Source: LMUY01 sp965199095 (GTDB taxonomy: Bacteria > Pseudomonadota > Alphaproteobacteria > Acetobacterales > Acetobacteraceae). Taken from it: a DNA stretch of 64,000 nucleotides. Each line of letters starts with the position of its first letter. Position 1 is the first letter of the stretch. Positions 16,634-24,456 of this stretch are shown piece by piece. The notes under the pieces were generated by a model that was not told where the DNA came from, made no database searches, and saw nothing but the letters and a program-made list of their open reading frames with translations. The position numbers and the translations under genes are program-made. The stretch spans positions 744,001 through 808,000 of the forward strand of contig CBDAQM010000003.1 in the NCBI GenBank assembly GCA_965199095.1, written 5' to 3'.

Positions 16634-17557
16634 ATGACCTACCTCGTTGCCGCCGACCTGCCTCGGGAGCCCGCCGGCGACCGGTTGCGGGCGCTGCTGG
16701 CCCGACCAGGCATCCTGCGCATGCCCGGCGCGCATAACGGAATGGCAGCCTTGCAGGCGAAGCAGGCGGGGTTCGAGGCGCTCTATCTCTCTGGCGCCGC
16801 GATGACGGCGTCGATGGGGCTGCCGGATTTGGGCGTGATCACGGTGGACGAGGTCTGCTTCTTCATCCGGCAAATCACCCGCTCCGCCATGCTGCCGCTG
16901 CTGGTGGATGGCGACACCGGGTATGGCGAGGCGCTGAACTGCATGCACATGGTGCGGTCCTTCGAGGATGCCGGGGCGGCGGCCGTGCATATCGAGGACC
17001 AGTTGCTGCCGAAGAAGTGCGGCCACCTCAACGACAAGAAGCTAGCGGATCCGCGCGACATGGCGGCCAAGGTCGCCGCCTGCGCCAAGGCGCGCCGCCA
17101 CCTGATGGTGCTGGCGCGCACCGACGCCGCCGCCAGCGAGGGGATCGACGGCGCCGTCGCCCGCGCCAAGCTGTTCGTCGAAGCCGGGGCCGACGCGATC
17201 TTCCCGGAGGCGCTGCACGACGCCGAGATGTTCCGCGCATTCGCCCGCCGCATGCCCGGCGTCCCGCTGCTGGCCAACATGACCGAATTCGGCCGCACCC
17301 CGTTCTTCACCGCCGCCGAATTCGAGGAGATGGGCTACAAGATGGTGATCTGGCCGGTGAGTTCGCTGCGGGTCGCGTCCAAGGCGCAGGAGACGCTGTA
17401 CGCCGCCATCGCCAAGGACGGCGGCACGCAGAACAAGATCGACGCGATGCAGACCCGCAAGGAGCTGTACGCCACGATCGACTACCACGGCTACGAACGG
17501 CTGGACGCCTCCTTGGTCGCGACGGTGACGCCGGAGGGCATGCCGCAGCGGGGGTGA
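16634..17557 (+). CDS. prpB: Methylisocitrate lyase-like enzyme (isocitrate lyase/PEP mutase superfamily)
   Basis: A 307-aa TIM-barrel enzyme. Key residues are the metal-binding LLVDGDTGYGEALN, the HIEDQLLPKKCGHLNDKKL loop with the lyase Cys in KKCGH, VLARTDAAASEGI, and MTEFGRTPFF. The Cys in the gating loop and the NMTEFG motif point to 2-methylisocitrate lyase (2-methylisocitrate to pyruvate plus succinate) or a close lyase, rather than a phosphonate mutase. The start at 16634 follows GGGAGACC; the open frame reaches far upstream but is antisense to coxG. No prpC or prpD is nearby. It overlaps the following MFS gene by 4 bases, so transport of its substrate is plausible. The prpB symbol is by similarity only. 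Confidence 0.8.
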   Translation: MTYLVAADLPREPAGDRLRALLARPGILRMPGAHNGMAALQAKQAGFEALYLSGAAMTASMGLPDLGVITVDEVCFFIRQITRSAMLPLLVDGDTGYGEALNCMHMVRSFEDAGAAAVHIEDQLLPKKCGHLNDKKLADPRDMAAKVAACAKARRHLMVLARTDAAASEGIDGAVARAKLFVEAGADAIFPEALHDAEMFRAFARRMPGVPLLANMTEFGRTPFFTAAEFEEMGYKMVIWPVSSLRVASKAQETLYAAIAKDGGTQNKIDAMQTRKELYATIDYHGYERLDASLVATVTPEGMPQRG

Positions 17558-18819
17558 AAGCGGTCACCAGCACGGGCGGCATCCCGTCCCCGGCCAGCAC
17601 CACGCCGACCGAGGAGGCGGAGGGATCGCCCAATTGGCGGCGCACGCTCGTGGTCATGATCGGGATCCAACTGGGCATGAACATGGGCTTCACCGTGCTC
17701 AGCCCGATCATGCCGTTGTTCCTGCCGGTCCTGGGCGTGCACGACGCGTCCGGCATCGCGCTGTGGGCCGGGGTGCTCGCGTCCGTCACGCCGTTCATCG
17801 CCGCCTTCGTCTCGCCGTTCTGGGGGCGGGTGGCGGATCGGCGGGGGCGCAAGCTGATGGTGCTGCGCTCCTGCTTCGCCATCTGCCTCTTCGTGGCGTT
17901 GATGAGCGTCACGCAGACGACATGGCAGTTGCTGGCCCTGCGCGCGCTGATGGGGGCGTTCGCCGGGTTCAACGCCGCCAGCATCACCCTGATCGCCAGC
18001 CAGGTGCCGGCGCGGCGGATCGGCTATGCGCTGGGCTGGCTCAGCACCGGGCAACTGGTCGGCACGCTGGTCGGGCCGCTGGCCGGCGGCGCCATCGCGG
18101 ACCTGACGGGCAGCGCGCGCATGCCCTTCGTCTTCACCGCGTTCGTCTGCCTGGTGTGCGGGCTGTGCGTGGTGCGCCTGGTGCAGGAAAGCTACCAGCC
18201 GCCAAAGGCCGGCGGCGGCGCGCTGTCGCCGATGAAAAGCTTCGCCATCCTGGCGCGCTCGCCTGGGCTGCTGCCGCTGTTCGTGGTGCTGCTGCTGGCC
18301 CAGTTCGGCGTGCAGGCGGTGCAGCCGGTGGTGACGCTGTATGTCGAGCACCTGACCGGGCCGCGGGCGGACCTCGCGACGCTGGGCGGCATCGCGTTCT
18401 CCATCACCGGCGTGGCGGACTTGATCGCCTCGCCCTTCCTCGGCCGGCGCAGCGACGTGATCGGCTATCGCCGGGTGCTGATGATCTGCCTGGCGGGGGC
18501 GGCCATCGCCAGCGCCCCGCAGGCCTTCGTGCCGAACTACTGGAGCTTCGTCGCCGCCCGGTTCGGGCTCGGGCTGTTCGTCGGCGGCATCCTGCCCACG
18601 GCCAATGCGCTGGTCGGGCGGCTGGCGGCGTCCGGCGACCGCGGGCTGGTCTACGGCATCACGGCGTCGGCGATGTTCATGGGCGGCTCGCTCGGGCCGC
18701 TGTCCGGCGGCGTCATCGCGGCGACCATCGGCCTCAACTGGGTGTTCCTTGTGACCGCCGCGCTGTTGGCGGCCAACCTCGTCTGGGTCTTCATGAAGGT
18801 GCCTGAGATCCGGTCATAG
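17554..18819 (+). CDS. MFS transporter, 12-TM type
   Basis: A 421-aa carrier. The start is set by a GTG at 17554 overlapping the upstream lyase stop (GTGA); there is no ATG before TM1. Visible features are TM1 VVMIGIQLGMNMGFTVLSPI, motif A SPFWGRVADRRGRKLMVLRS, RALMGAFAGFNAASITLIA, and the second-half motif SPFLGRRSDVIGYRRVLMI. Twelve hydrophobic segments can be counted. It resembles the multidrug/metabolite H+ antiporter group (BCR/TetA-like); direction and substrate are unknown. Translational coupling to the lyase suggests a metabolite role. Its 3' end overlaps the convergent ABC permease by 29 bases. Confidence 0.88.
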   Translation: MKAVTSTGGIPSPASTTPTEEAEGSPNWRRTLVVMIGIQLGMNMGFTVLSPIMPLFLPVLGVHDASGIALWAGVLASVTPFIAAFVSPFWGRVADRRGRKLMVLRSCFAICLFVALMSVTQTTWQLLALRALMGAFAGFNAASITLIASQVPARRIGYALGWLSTGQLVGTLVGPLAGGAIADLTGSARMPFVFTAFVCLVCGLCVVRLVQESYQPPKAGGGALSPMKSFAILARSPGLLPLFVVLLLAQFGVQAVQPVVTLYVEHLTGPRADLATLGGIAFSITGVADLIASPFLGRRSDVIGYRRVLMICLAGAAIASAPQAFVPNYWSFVAARFGLGLFVGGILPTANALVGRLAASGDRGLVYGITASAMFMGGSLGPLSGGVIAATIGLNWVFLVTAALLAANLVWVFMKVPEIRS

Positions 18820-19573
18820 CACGGCTCACCCGCAGCATCGCCGTGTTCGCCGCCACCGCGATGACCACGATCACCAGCACGACCGCGGTGCTGAGCGCCA
18901 CGTTGTGCTGCGCCAGCCCGCTCACCAGCAGGAAGCCCAGGCCGCGTTGGGAGCTGAACATCTCCCCGATCAGCACCCCCAGCAGGCTCAAGGAAAAGCC
19001 GAGCCGCAGCCCGGCCATGATCTGCGGCAGGCAGGCGGGCAGCAGAACCCACCGCATGGTCTGCCCCGGCGACAGGCGCAGCGCGCGGGCGGTGCGCGGC
19101 AGGGTCGGCGGCAGCGTCTTGATCGCGGCCATGGTGAACAGCGTCACCGGCACCAGCCCGTGCATGACGCCGAACGCCACCTTGGCGCCCATGCCCAGGC
19201 CGAACAGCAGCAGCACCACCGGATACAGCGTAACCTTCGGAATGGTGTAGAACCCTGCCAGCACCGGCTCCATCACGTCGCCGGAAAACCGGCGCAGCCC
19301 CAGCACCAGGCCCAGCAGCAGCCCGATCACGGCGGACAACGCGAAGGCCAGCAGGAAGGCGGAGAGCGTCGCCCAGAGCTGGCCCCAGAACCCGGCGGTC
19401 AGCAGCAACTGCCCGGCATAGCCGAACGTCACCGCCGGGCCGGTGATCGCCACGCCCGCCGTCCAACTGCCCACCGCCTGCCAGAGCAGCAGCAGCACGA
19501 CGGCCAGCAACACCAGGTCCAGGACGCGACCGCGCCGTGGGACGGGCGCCGTCGTGATGGTCGCACCGCTCAT
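18791..19573 (-). CDS. ABC transporter permease (SsuC/TauC family), second of two
   Basis: A 260-aa inner-membrane permease. It has about six helices and the EAA coupling loop in the segment RTARALRLSPGQTMRWVLLPACLPQIMAGLRLGFSL. Residues 1-17 are a polar tail. The start is fixed by the ATGA overlap with the upstream permease (19570-19573). It is the last gene of the substrate-binding protein, ATPase, permease, permease unit. It differs clearly from its neighbour, so the pair probably forms a heterodimeric channel instead of the usual homodimer of this family. Confidence 0.9.
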   Translation of the reverse strand: MSGATITTAPVPRRGRVLDLVLLAVVLLLLWQAVGSWTAGVAITGPAVTFGYAGQLLLTAGFWGQLWATLSAFLLAFALSAVIGLLLGLVLGLRRFSGDVMEPVLAGFYTIPKVTLYPVVLLLFGLGMGAKVAFGVMHGLVPVTLFTMAAIKTLPPTLPRTARALRLSPGQTMRWVLLPACLPQIMAGLRLGFSLSLLGVLIGEMFSSQRGLGFLLVSGLAQHNVALSTAVVLVIVVIAVAANTAMLRVSRAMTGSQAPS

Positions 19574-20331
19574 TGCCGCGAGCGGCGGCGCAGCATCCGG
19601 CCCTCCCAGGCGTAGAGGATGCCGTTGGCGGCCACCGACACCAGCAGCACGAACAGCATCAGCCCGTACATCGTCCGGGTGTCGAAGCTCTGATACGCGA
19701 AGGAGATCGCGTAGCCCAACCCGCTGCCGGACAGGATGAACTCCCCGGCGATCACCCCGATCAGCGCGTAGCTGAGCGCCAGCTTCAGGCCGCCGAACAG
19801 CGCCGGCAGCGCGGCGGGCAGCACGATGGCGGTGAAGCTGTGCACCGGGCCCAACCGCTGCACCCGCGCCACCCGGCGCAGCACCGGCGGCACGTTGTCC
19901 AGGCCGGCCAGGGTGCTGATCATCATCGCGGGCGCCGCCGATGCGACGCCGAGCACCACCAGCGGCGCCATGCTCAGCCCCAGCAGCGCCACCAGCAGCG
20001 GGTAGAACACGAAGGTCGGCACCGAGTAATAGGACGCCAGCAGCGGATCGACCGCGCGCCGCACCCGCGGGGCCGCGTGCAGCAGGGCGCCCAGGGCGGT
20101 GCCGCCGGCGACGGCGACGGCCCAGGCCAGGCCCACCGTCGTGAAGGTTTGCAGCATCGGCGCCGTGGCATCGCCGGACGACAGCTCCGCCAGCATCGCC
20201 GCCACCATGGCGCTGGGCGACAGCAGGGCCTGCGGGTCGATCCAGCCGGCCCGGCACGCACCCTCCAGCAGCAGCACCAGGCCGGCGAGCAGCGCCACCC
20301 GGACCAGCAGGGCCGCCCGCGTGCGGCTCAT
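19570..20331 (-). CDS. ABC transporter permease (SsuC/TauC family), first of two
   Basis: A 253-aa permease beginning MSRTRAALLVRVALL, with the BPD-type EAA loop in LRRVARVQRLGPVHSFTAIVLPAALPALFGGLKLAL and a C-terminal helix ending RMLRRRSRQ. The start is chosen because it overlaps the ATPase stop by 4 bases; longer readings run into the ATPase gene. The fold and length match NitT/TauT-type importers. It is followed with overlap by a second, divergent permease. Confidence 0.9.
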   Translation of the reverse strand: MSRTRAALLVRVALLAGLVLLLEGACRAGWIDPQALLSPSAMVAAMLAELSSGDATAPMLQTFTTVGLAWAVAVAGGTALGALLHAAPRVRRAVDPLLASYYSVPTFVFYPLLVALLGLSMAPLVVLGVASAAPAMMISTLAGLDNVPPVLRRVARVQRLGPVHSFTAIVLPAALPALFGGLKLALSYALIGVIAGEFILSGSGLGYAISFAYQSFDTRTMYGLMLFVLLVSVAANGILYAWEGRMLRRRSRQ

Positions 20332-21164
20332 GCCACGCGGCCCATCGTGCGCATCGATTCGGCGCGCAGCGAGGTCCAAAGCCGGGCCGTCAGCGTGCCG
20401 AAATGCGGGTCGGACACGACGCGGCTGTCGCGGTTGCGCGGCCACCCGGTGGTCACCAGGTCAATGAAGGTGCCGGGCCGGGCGGACATCACGCCCACCC
20501 GGTCCGACAGCATCGCCGCCTCGTCCAGTGCGTGGGTGATCAGCAGCACCGTGGCGCCGGTCTCGCGCCACAGCCGCAGCAGCTCGTCCCCCATCAGCAG
20601 CCGGGTTTGCTGGTCCAGCGCGCCGAACGGCTCGTCCAGCAGGATCAGCCGCGGCTGCTGCACCAGCGTGCGGGCGATGCACACGCGCTGCCGCATGCCG
20701 CCCGAGAGTTGCGCCGGGTAATGGCCGGCGAACTGCGCCAGCCCCATGAAGCCCACGGCATGGTCGACCCGGCGGTTGATCTCGGTGCGCGGCAGGCCGG
20801 AGCGGCGCAGGCCGAAGGCGACGTTGTCGCGCACCGTCAGCCAGGCGAAGCTCGAATCCTCCTGGAACACCACGCCCACGCCGTCTGGCACCTCGCCGCG
20901 CACCGGCTTGCCTTCGAAGGCGACGGTGCCCTCGCTCGGCACCCCGAGGCCGGACAGCACGTCCAGCAAGGTGGACTTGCCGCAGCCGGACGGGCCGACG
21001 ACGGAGAAGAACTCGCCCGGCGCCAGATCCAAATCGATCGGGCCGAGCGCATGGATTGGCGTCCTGCCGCCGTAGCGCCGGGTCACGCCGGCGAGGCTGG
21101 CATGGGCGGCGTCCATATCGGGCGGCGGCGCGCCGTTCCGGCCGTCGGGGGGAGGCGCGGCCAT
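20328..21164 (-). CDS. ABC transporter ATP-binding protein (NitT/TauT family)
   Basis: A 278-aa ATPase energising the adjacent importer. Motifs in order: Walker A VVGPSGCGKSTLLDVLSGL, Q-loop VFQEDSSFAWLTVRDNVAFGL, ABC signature QLSGGMRQRVCIARTL, Walker B LILLDEPFGALDQQTR, H-loop LITHALDEAAMLSDRV. The MSARPGTFI tail is typical of the SsuB/TauB group. The first 16 residues are a proline-rich addition; a second Met at 17 (MDAAHASLAGV) may be the true start. It is between the binding-protein gene (1 base away) and the first permease (4-base overlap). Confidence 0.94.
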   Translation of the reverse strand: MAAPPPDGRNGAPPPDMDAAHASLAGVTRRYGGRTPIHALGPIDLDLAPGEFFSVVGPSGCGKSTLLDVLSGLGVPSEGTVAFEGKPVRGEVPDGVGVVFQEDSSFAWLTVRDNVAFGLRRSGLPRTEINRRVDHAVGFMGLAQFAGHYPAQLSGGMRQRVCIARTLVQQPRLILLDEPFGALDQQTRLLMGDELLRLWRETGATVLLITHALDEAAMLSDRVGVMSARPGTFIDLVTTGWPRNRDSRVVSDPHFGTLTARLWTSLRAESMRTMGRVA

Positions 21165-21165
21165 G

Positions 21166-22161
21166 TCAGCGCGCGGCGCGCTGGTCCGGCGGCAGGAAGG
21201 ACGGGTCGATGATCTTGGTCCAGTCCGGCGCTTCCTTGAGCTGGCCGGTGATCTGCAGTCCCTCGACCATGTGGTTCATCCCCTCGTAGTCGAACCGCCC
21301 GTCGCTCCAGTAATCATCCGCCACCAGCTCCTTCATGTGGTCGCGGAACAGCGTCGCATTGGGGTTGTTGTAGGCGCGGGCCAGGATATCGGCCGCCTCG
21401 TCCGGATGGCTGCGCAGATAGTCCAGACCCTCCTTGCGGGCCGCGATGATGCCGCGGATCACCTCGGGGTGGGTGTGGGCGTATTCGACGGTGGTGACGC
21501 AGACGGTCTGCATCATGCGCGGGGACATGACGTCCTTCACCCAGAACACCGGCCGGATCAGCGTCGGGTTCTGCGCCAGGAACAGCGAGTCGACGAAGCC
21601 CGCATCCACCGCACCGCTGGTGATCGCGGACAAATTGGCGCCCAGGTCGCCGGCCGGCACCAAATGGACCTGCTGCGCCGTCATGCCGTTGGCCTTCAGC
21701 GCCATGAGGATGATCATGTCGGAGACGGAGTTGGGCGCGGTATAGGCGATCCGCTTGCCCACCAAGTCCTTGATCCCGTGCAGCGGCGAGTTGAGTTTCA
21801 CAGCCCACATCTGGTCGGCGACGCTTTGGGTGCCGGCGGACACGATGACCAGCTTCTGCCCGGCATTGATCGCCTCCACCGCGGCGGCGAGCGAGACCTC
21901 GCCGAACGGGATGTCGCCGGCGACGGTGTTGCGCACCGCCGTGCCGCCGCCGGGCGCGGTGAGGATGCCGGTGATGTCGACGCCGTGCTGCTTGAAGAAA
22001 CCCTTGTCCATCGCGACGGCGTAGGGCGCGCCGTAGAACTGCCCGCCCCAATGGGTCACGGTGATGGTGTCGGCCCGGCTGGGAAGCGCGCTGGCCGCCA
22101 GGCCGGCCACGGTCAGAATGGCGGTGGCCAGAACACGCCGCCCGATTGCTCGAAACGTCAT
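21166..22161 (-). CDS. ABC transporter substrate-binding protein (NitT/TauT, SsuA/THI5-like)
   Basis: A 331-aa periplasmic binding protein with a clear Sec signal peptide (VLATAILTVAGLAASALPSRA, cleavage near residue 30). The mature part has the SsuA/NMT1 fold: MDKGFFKQHGVDITGI, the GGGTAVRNTVAGDIPFGEVSL ligand region, LVGKRIAYTAPNSVSDMI, and SGAVDAGFVDSLF. Family ligands include sulfonates, nitrate, pyrimidines and aromatic acids; the sequence does not choose among them. It heads the transporter genes and lies 103 bases downstream of a PEP-mutase-superfamily gene on the same strand. Confidence 0.92.
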   Translation of the reverse strand: MTFRAIGRRVLATAILTVAGLAASALPSRADTITVTHWGGQFYGAPYAVAMDKGFFKQHGVDITGILTAPGGGTAVRNTVAGDIPFGEVSLAAAVEAINAGQKLVIVSAGTQSVADQMWAVKLNSPLHGIKDLVGKRIAYTAPNSVSDMIILMALKANGMTAQQVHLVPAGDLGANLSAITSGAVDAGFVDSLFLAQNPTLIRPVFWVKDVMSPRMMQTVCVTTVEYAHTHPEVIRGIIAARKEGLDYLRSHPDEAADILARAYNNPNATLFRDHMKELVADDYWSDGRFDYEGMNHMVEGLQITGQLKEAPDWTKIIDPSFLPPDQRAAR

Positions 22162-22264
22162 CTCAGATCCCTCCCCGGCGCCGTTGAGTGCCGCCGTTGC
22201 GCGAACGCTAACATAATGCCTGGCAGAGCGGAACTGTTTGTGTTGCTGCTGCGGCCGGATGCCG

Positions 22265-23146
22265 TCAGGCCCGGGCGTCGCTGTTGCCGTGCCGGCGCTC
22301 GAACGCGTGGACGGCGGCGAAGCCCATCAGCGCGTTCATCTCGGCGAACGGCAGCAGCGCCGCCGGACCGCCGGTGCCGATGCCCGCCTGCTGGATTTGG
22401 CCATAGGCTGCCTTCAAGGCCGCGGCCGCGGCAAGGAAGCCGGTGGCCGGGAACAGCGCGATGGAGAACCCCATCGCCGCCAGGTCGGCGGTGCCGAGAT
22501 AGGGCGTGCGCCCACCCTCCACCATGTTGGCCAGCAACAGCGCGCCTTTGAAGGTTTCCGCCACACGGCGCAATTCCTCCAGGGATTCCGGGCTTTCGAT
22601 GAACAGCACGTCGGCGCCCGCTTCAAGGAAAGCCTCGCCGCGCCGCAGCGCCTCATCCAGCCCGTGGGCATAGCGGGCGTCGGTGCGGGCCACGATCAGG
22701 AAATCCCGGCTCGGCCGCGCCTCCACCGCCACCTGGATCTTCTGCACGGCGTCGGCCATCGGGATGACGCGGCGATACTCGGTATGGCCGCATTTCTTCG
22801 GGAATTCCTGATCTTCGAGCTGGATGGCCGCCGCCCCCGCCGCCGCATAGCCGCGCACGGTGCGGTCGACGTTCAGCAGGCCGCCATACCCCGTGTCGCC
22901 ATCCGCCAGGAACGGCGCCGACACCGCGCCGGCGATGCAGCGGACCCGGTCCAGCATCTCGGTATAGCTCGCGGTGCCCGCGTCCGGGGCGCCCAGCGCG
23001 GAGGCGACGCTGCCGTAGCCCGTCATATACAGCGCCTCGAACCCGAGGCTGTCGGCGACCCGGGCGGAGATGCCGTCGAACACGCCGGGCAATGCCAGGC
23101 AGCGACCTGGGGACAACAGCTCGCGCAGCGTTCTTGACTCGGCCAT
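22265..23146 (-). CDS. Isocitrate lyase/PEP mutase superfamily protein (carboxyvinyl-carboxyphosphonate phosphorylmutase-like)
   Basis: A 293-aa barrel enzyme starting MAESRTLRELLS, chosen because AGGAGG stands just upstream; the open frame 24 codons further out has no such site. Key segments are LPGVFDGISARVADSLGFEALYMTGYGS, the metal site FLADGDTGYGGLLN, the gating loop QLEDQEFPKKCGHTEYRRVI with a Cys, IVARTDARYAHGLDEAL, and NMVEGGRTPYL. It is clearly a paralogue of the lyase at 16.6 kb, but the loop after KKCGH differs. Likely reactions are C-C cleavage of a 2-alkylmalate or isocitrate-like acid. It sits immediately upstream of the ABC importer, which may bring in its substrate or a precursor. 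Confidence 0.82.
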   Translation of the reverse strand: MAESRTLRELLSPGRCLALPGVFDGISARVADSLGFEALYMTGYGSVASALGAPDAGTASYTEMLDRVRCIAGAVSAPFLADGDTGYGGLLNVDRTVRGYAAAGAAAIQLEDQEFPKKCGHTEYRRVIPMADAVQKIQVAVEARPSRDFLIVARTDARYAHGLDEALRRGEAFLEAGADVLFIESPESLEELRRVAETFKGALLLANMVEGGRTPYLGTADLAAMGFSIALFPATGFLAAAAALKAAYGQIQQAGIGTGGPAALLPFAEMNALMGFAAVHAFERRHGNSDARA

Positions 23147-23221
23147 GGGACGTCCTCCTGCTTTGGCGTCCACCATGCCGGGGACGGCCGCGACAGCCAA
23201 GCCATCGCGGCGCCGCAAGCC

Positions 23222-23416
23222 TCAGACGCGGCTGAGTTGAGCCTCGTCCAACACGCGTTCGTGGTTGTCCAAGGCGTTCTTCACCCGGTATTGGCAAATC
23301 TGGCCGGTCACCGGCATCGTGCGGACGATCGTGTAGATTCCTGCACGGGCATTGATGTTGCCCCGGTCCGGCATGACCGACACGCGATCACCGGCGGCAA
23401 ATTTGTGACTGATCAT
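23222..23416 (-). CDS. Small conserved hypothetical protein (64 aa)
   Basis: A 64-residue basic protein with the pattern HKFAAGDRVSVMP...GIYTIVRTMPVTGQICQYRVKNALDNHERVLDEAQLSRV. The GDRV start, the GxYxIVRxxP core, and the YRVKN...HERVLDEAQL end look like a small all-beta (SH3/KOW-like) fold. Similar short proteins recur in alphaproteobacteria with no known function; this is from memory of the family. A start ATG with an upstream GAGCGAGGACAG purine stretch is plausible. It stands alone between the PEP-mutase-like gene and gpt. Confidence 0.75.
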   Translation of the reverse strand: MISHKFAAGDRVSVMPDRGNINARAGIYTIVRTMPVTGQICQYRVKNALDNHERVLDEAQLSRV

Positions 23417-23554
23417 GCTGTCCTCGCTCCTGAGCGGCTGCCGAAGGAGCAGCCTGCTATCGGTTGACTTTGCACGCTACGCCGTTTTCCACGCCATTCC
23501 ATCAAAATCATTCTGCCATGGGCGGCATTCATCCCGCCGATCCCTTGTGGCCCA

Positions 23555-24055
23555 TCACTTTATAGGCAGGTTCGGCTCATTGCCGTCCCGCCGCACGATC
23601 GGCGGCACGAAGAGCGGGGCCGTATCCCACGGAAACAGGATCCAGGTTTCCTGCGGCACCTCCGTCACGAAGGTGTCGGCCAGGCCGCGCGCGGCTGGCT
23701 TGGCGTAGAGGCAGGCAAAATGCGCCTGTGGCAGCAACCCGCGGACCAGCCGCGCGGTGGCGCCGCGGTCCACCAGGTCGTCGACGATCAGGAAGCCCGC
23801 GCCGTCCCCGGCGGCGCTGGGCGGCTTCAGCAGGACCGGCTCGCCCCGCGCCTCCTCGTCATAGGCGGCGACCGACACCGTCTCCACGACGCGGCACTCC
23901 AACTCCCGCGCCACGATCGCCGCCGGGATCATGCCGCCGCGGGTGATCGCCACGATGCCGCGCCACGGGCCCAGCGGGGCCAGCGCGGTGGCCAGGGCAC
24001 GCGCGTCCCGGTGCAACTGGTCCCACGTGACCGTCGCGTAGGCCCTCGTCGTCAG
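23555..24055 (-). CDS. gpt: Xanthine-guanine phosphoribosyltransferase Gpt
   Basis: Purine salvage: joins xanthine or guanine to PRPP. The 166-aa reading matches Gpt end to end: YATVTWDQLHRDARALA, GIVAITRGGMIPAAIVARELE, the PRPP loop FLIVDDLVDRGATA, QAHFACLYAKP, VPQETWILFPWD. No ATG or GTG precedes the conserved N-terminus. A CTG at 24055 overlaps the csaA stop as CTGA, exactly where ATGA overlaps occur elsewhere in this window, so CTG is my preferred start. A TTG at 24016 would remove conserved residues. It is downstream of csaA on the same strand. Confidence 0.88.
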   Translation of the reverse strand: MTTRAYATVTWDQLHRDARALATALAPLGPWRGIVAITRGGMIPAAIVARELECRVVETVSVAAYDEEARGEPVLLKPPSAAGDGAGFLIVDDLVDRGATARLVRGLLPQAHFACLYAKPAARGLADTFVTEVPQETWILFPWDTAPLFVPPIVRRDGNEPNLPIK

Positions 24056-24393
24056 AACAGCCGTCCGCCGTTCGGCACCTTCAAGTCGGGCCGTACCAGC
24101 ACGACGTCCCCGTTCTCGTCCGGCATCCCCAGCGTCAGCACCTCGGACGGGAAGCCGGCGATCCGGCGCGGCGGGAAGTTCACCACGGCGCAGACCTGGC
24201 GCCCGATCAACTGGTCCGCCGCGTAATGCACCGTGATCTGCGCGGAGGAGTTCTTCACCCCGATCTCGGCCCCGAAATCGATCCGCAGCTTGAAGGCCGG
24301 CTTGCGCGCCTCCGGAAAGGGTTGCGCGTCGATGATGGTGCCGACGCGGATATCCAGCCGGTCGAAATCCTCGGGGGTGGCTTGCTCGGTCAT
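24052..24393 (-). CDS. csaA: CsaA-like tRNA-binding domain protein
   Basis: A 113-aa single-domain protein with the OB-fold tRNA-binding domain also found at the C-terminus of MetRS: FDRLDIRVGTIIDAQPFPEARKPAFKL, the VKNSSAQIT core, QVCAVVNFPPRRIAGFPSEVLTLG and DVVLVRPD. CsaA binds tRNA and has been reported to act as an export-related chaperone. The chosen Met at 24393 gives the usual length; a Met four codons upstream is possible, and the much longer open frame beyond it is antisense to ggt. Its stop overlaps the proposed gpt start. Confidence 0.92.
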   Translation of the reverse strand: MTEQATPEDFDRLDIRVGTIIDAQPFPEARKPAFKLRIDFGAEIGVKNSSAQITVHYAADQLIGRQVCAVVNFPPRRIAGFPSEVLTLGMPDENGDVVLVRPDLKVPNGGRLF

Positions 24394-24456
24394 GCCGGCG
24401 ATCATGCCTGATGCGCGCTGGTTGCCAAGCGGGGAGCAGCGTGGGAGCAATTCGGC

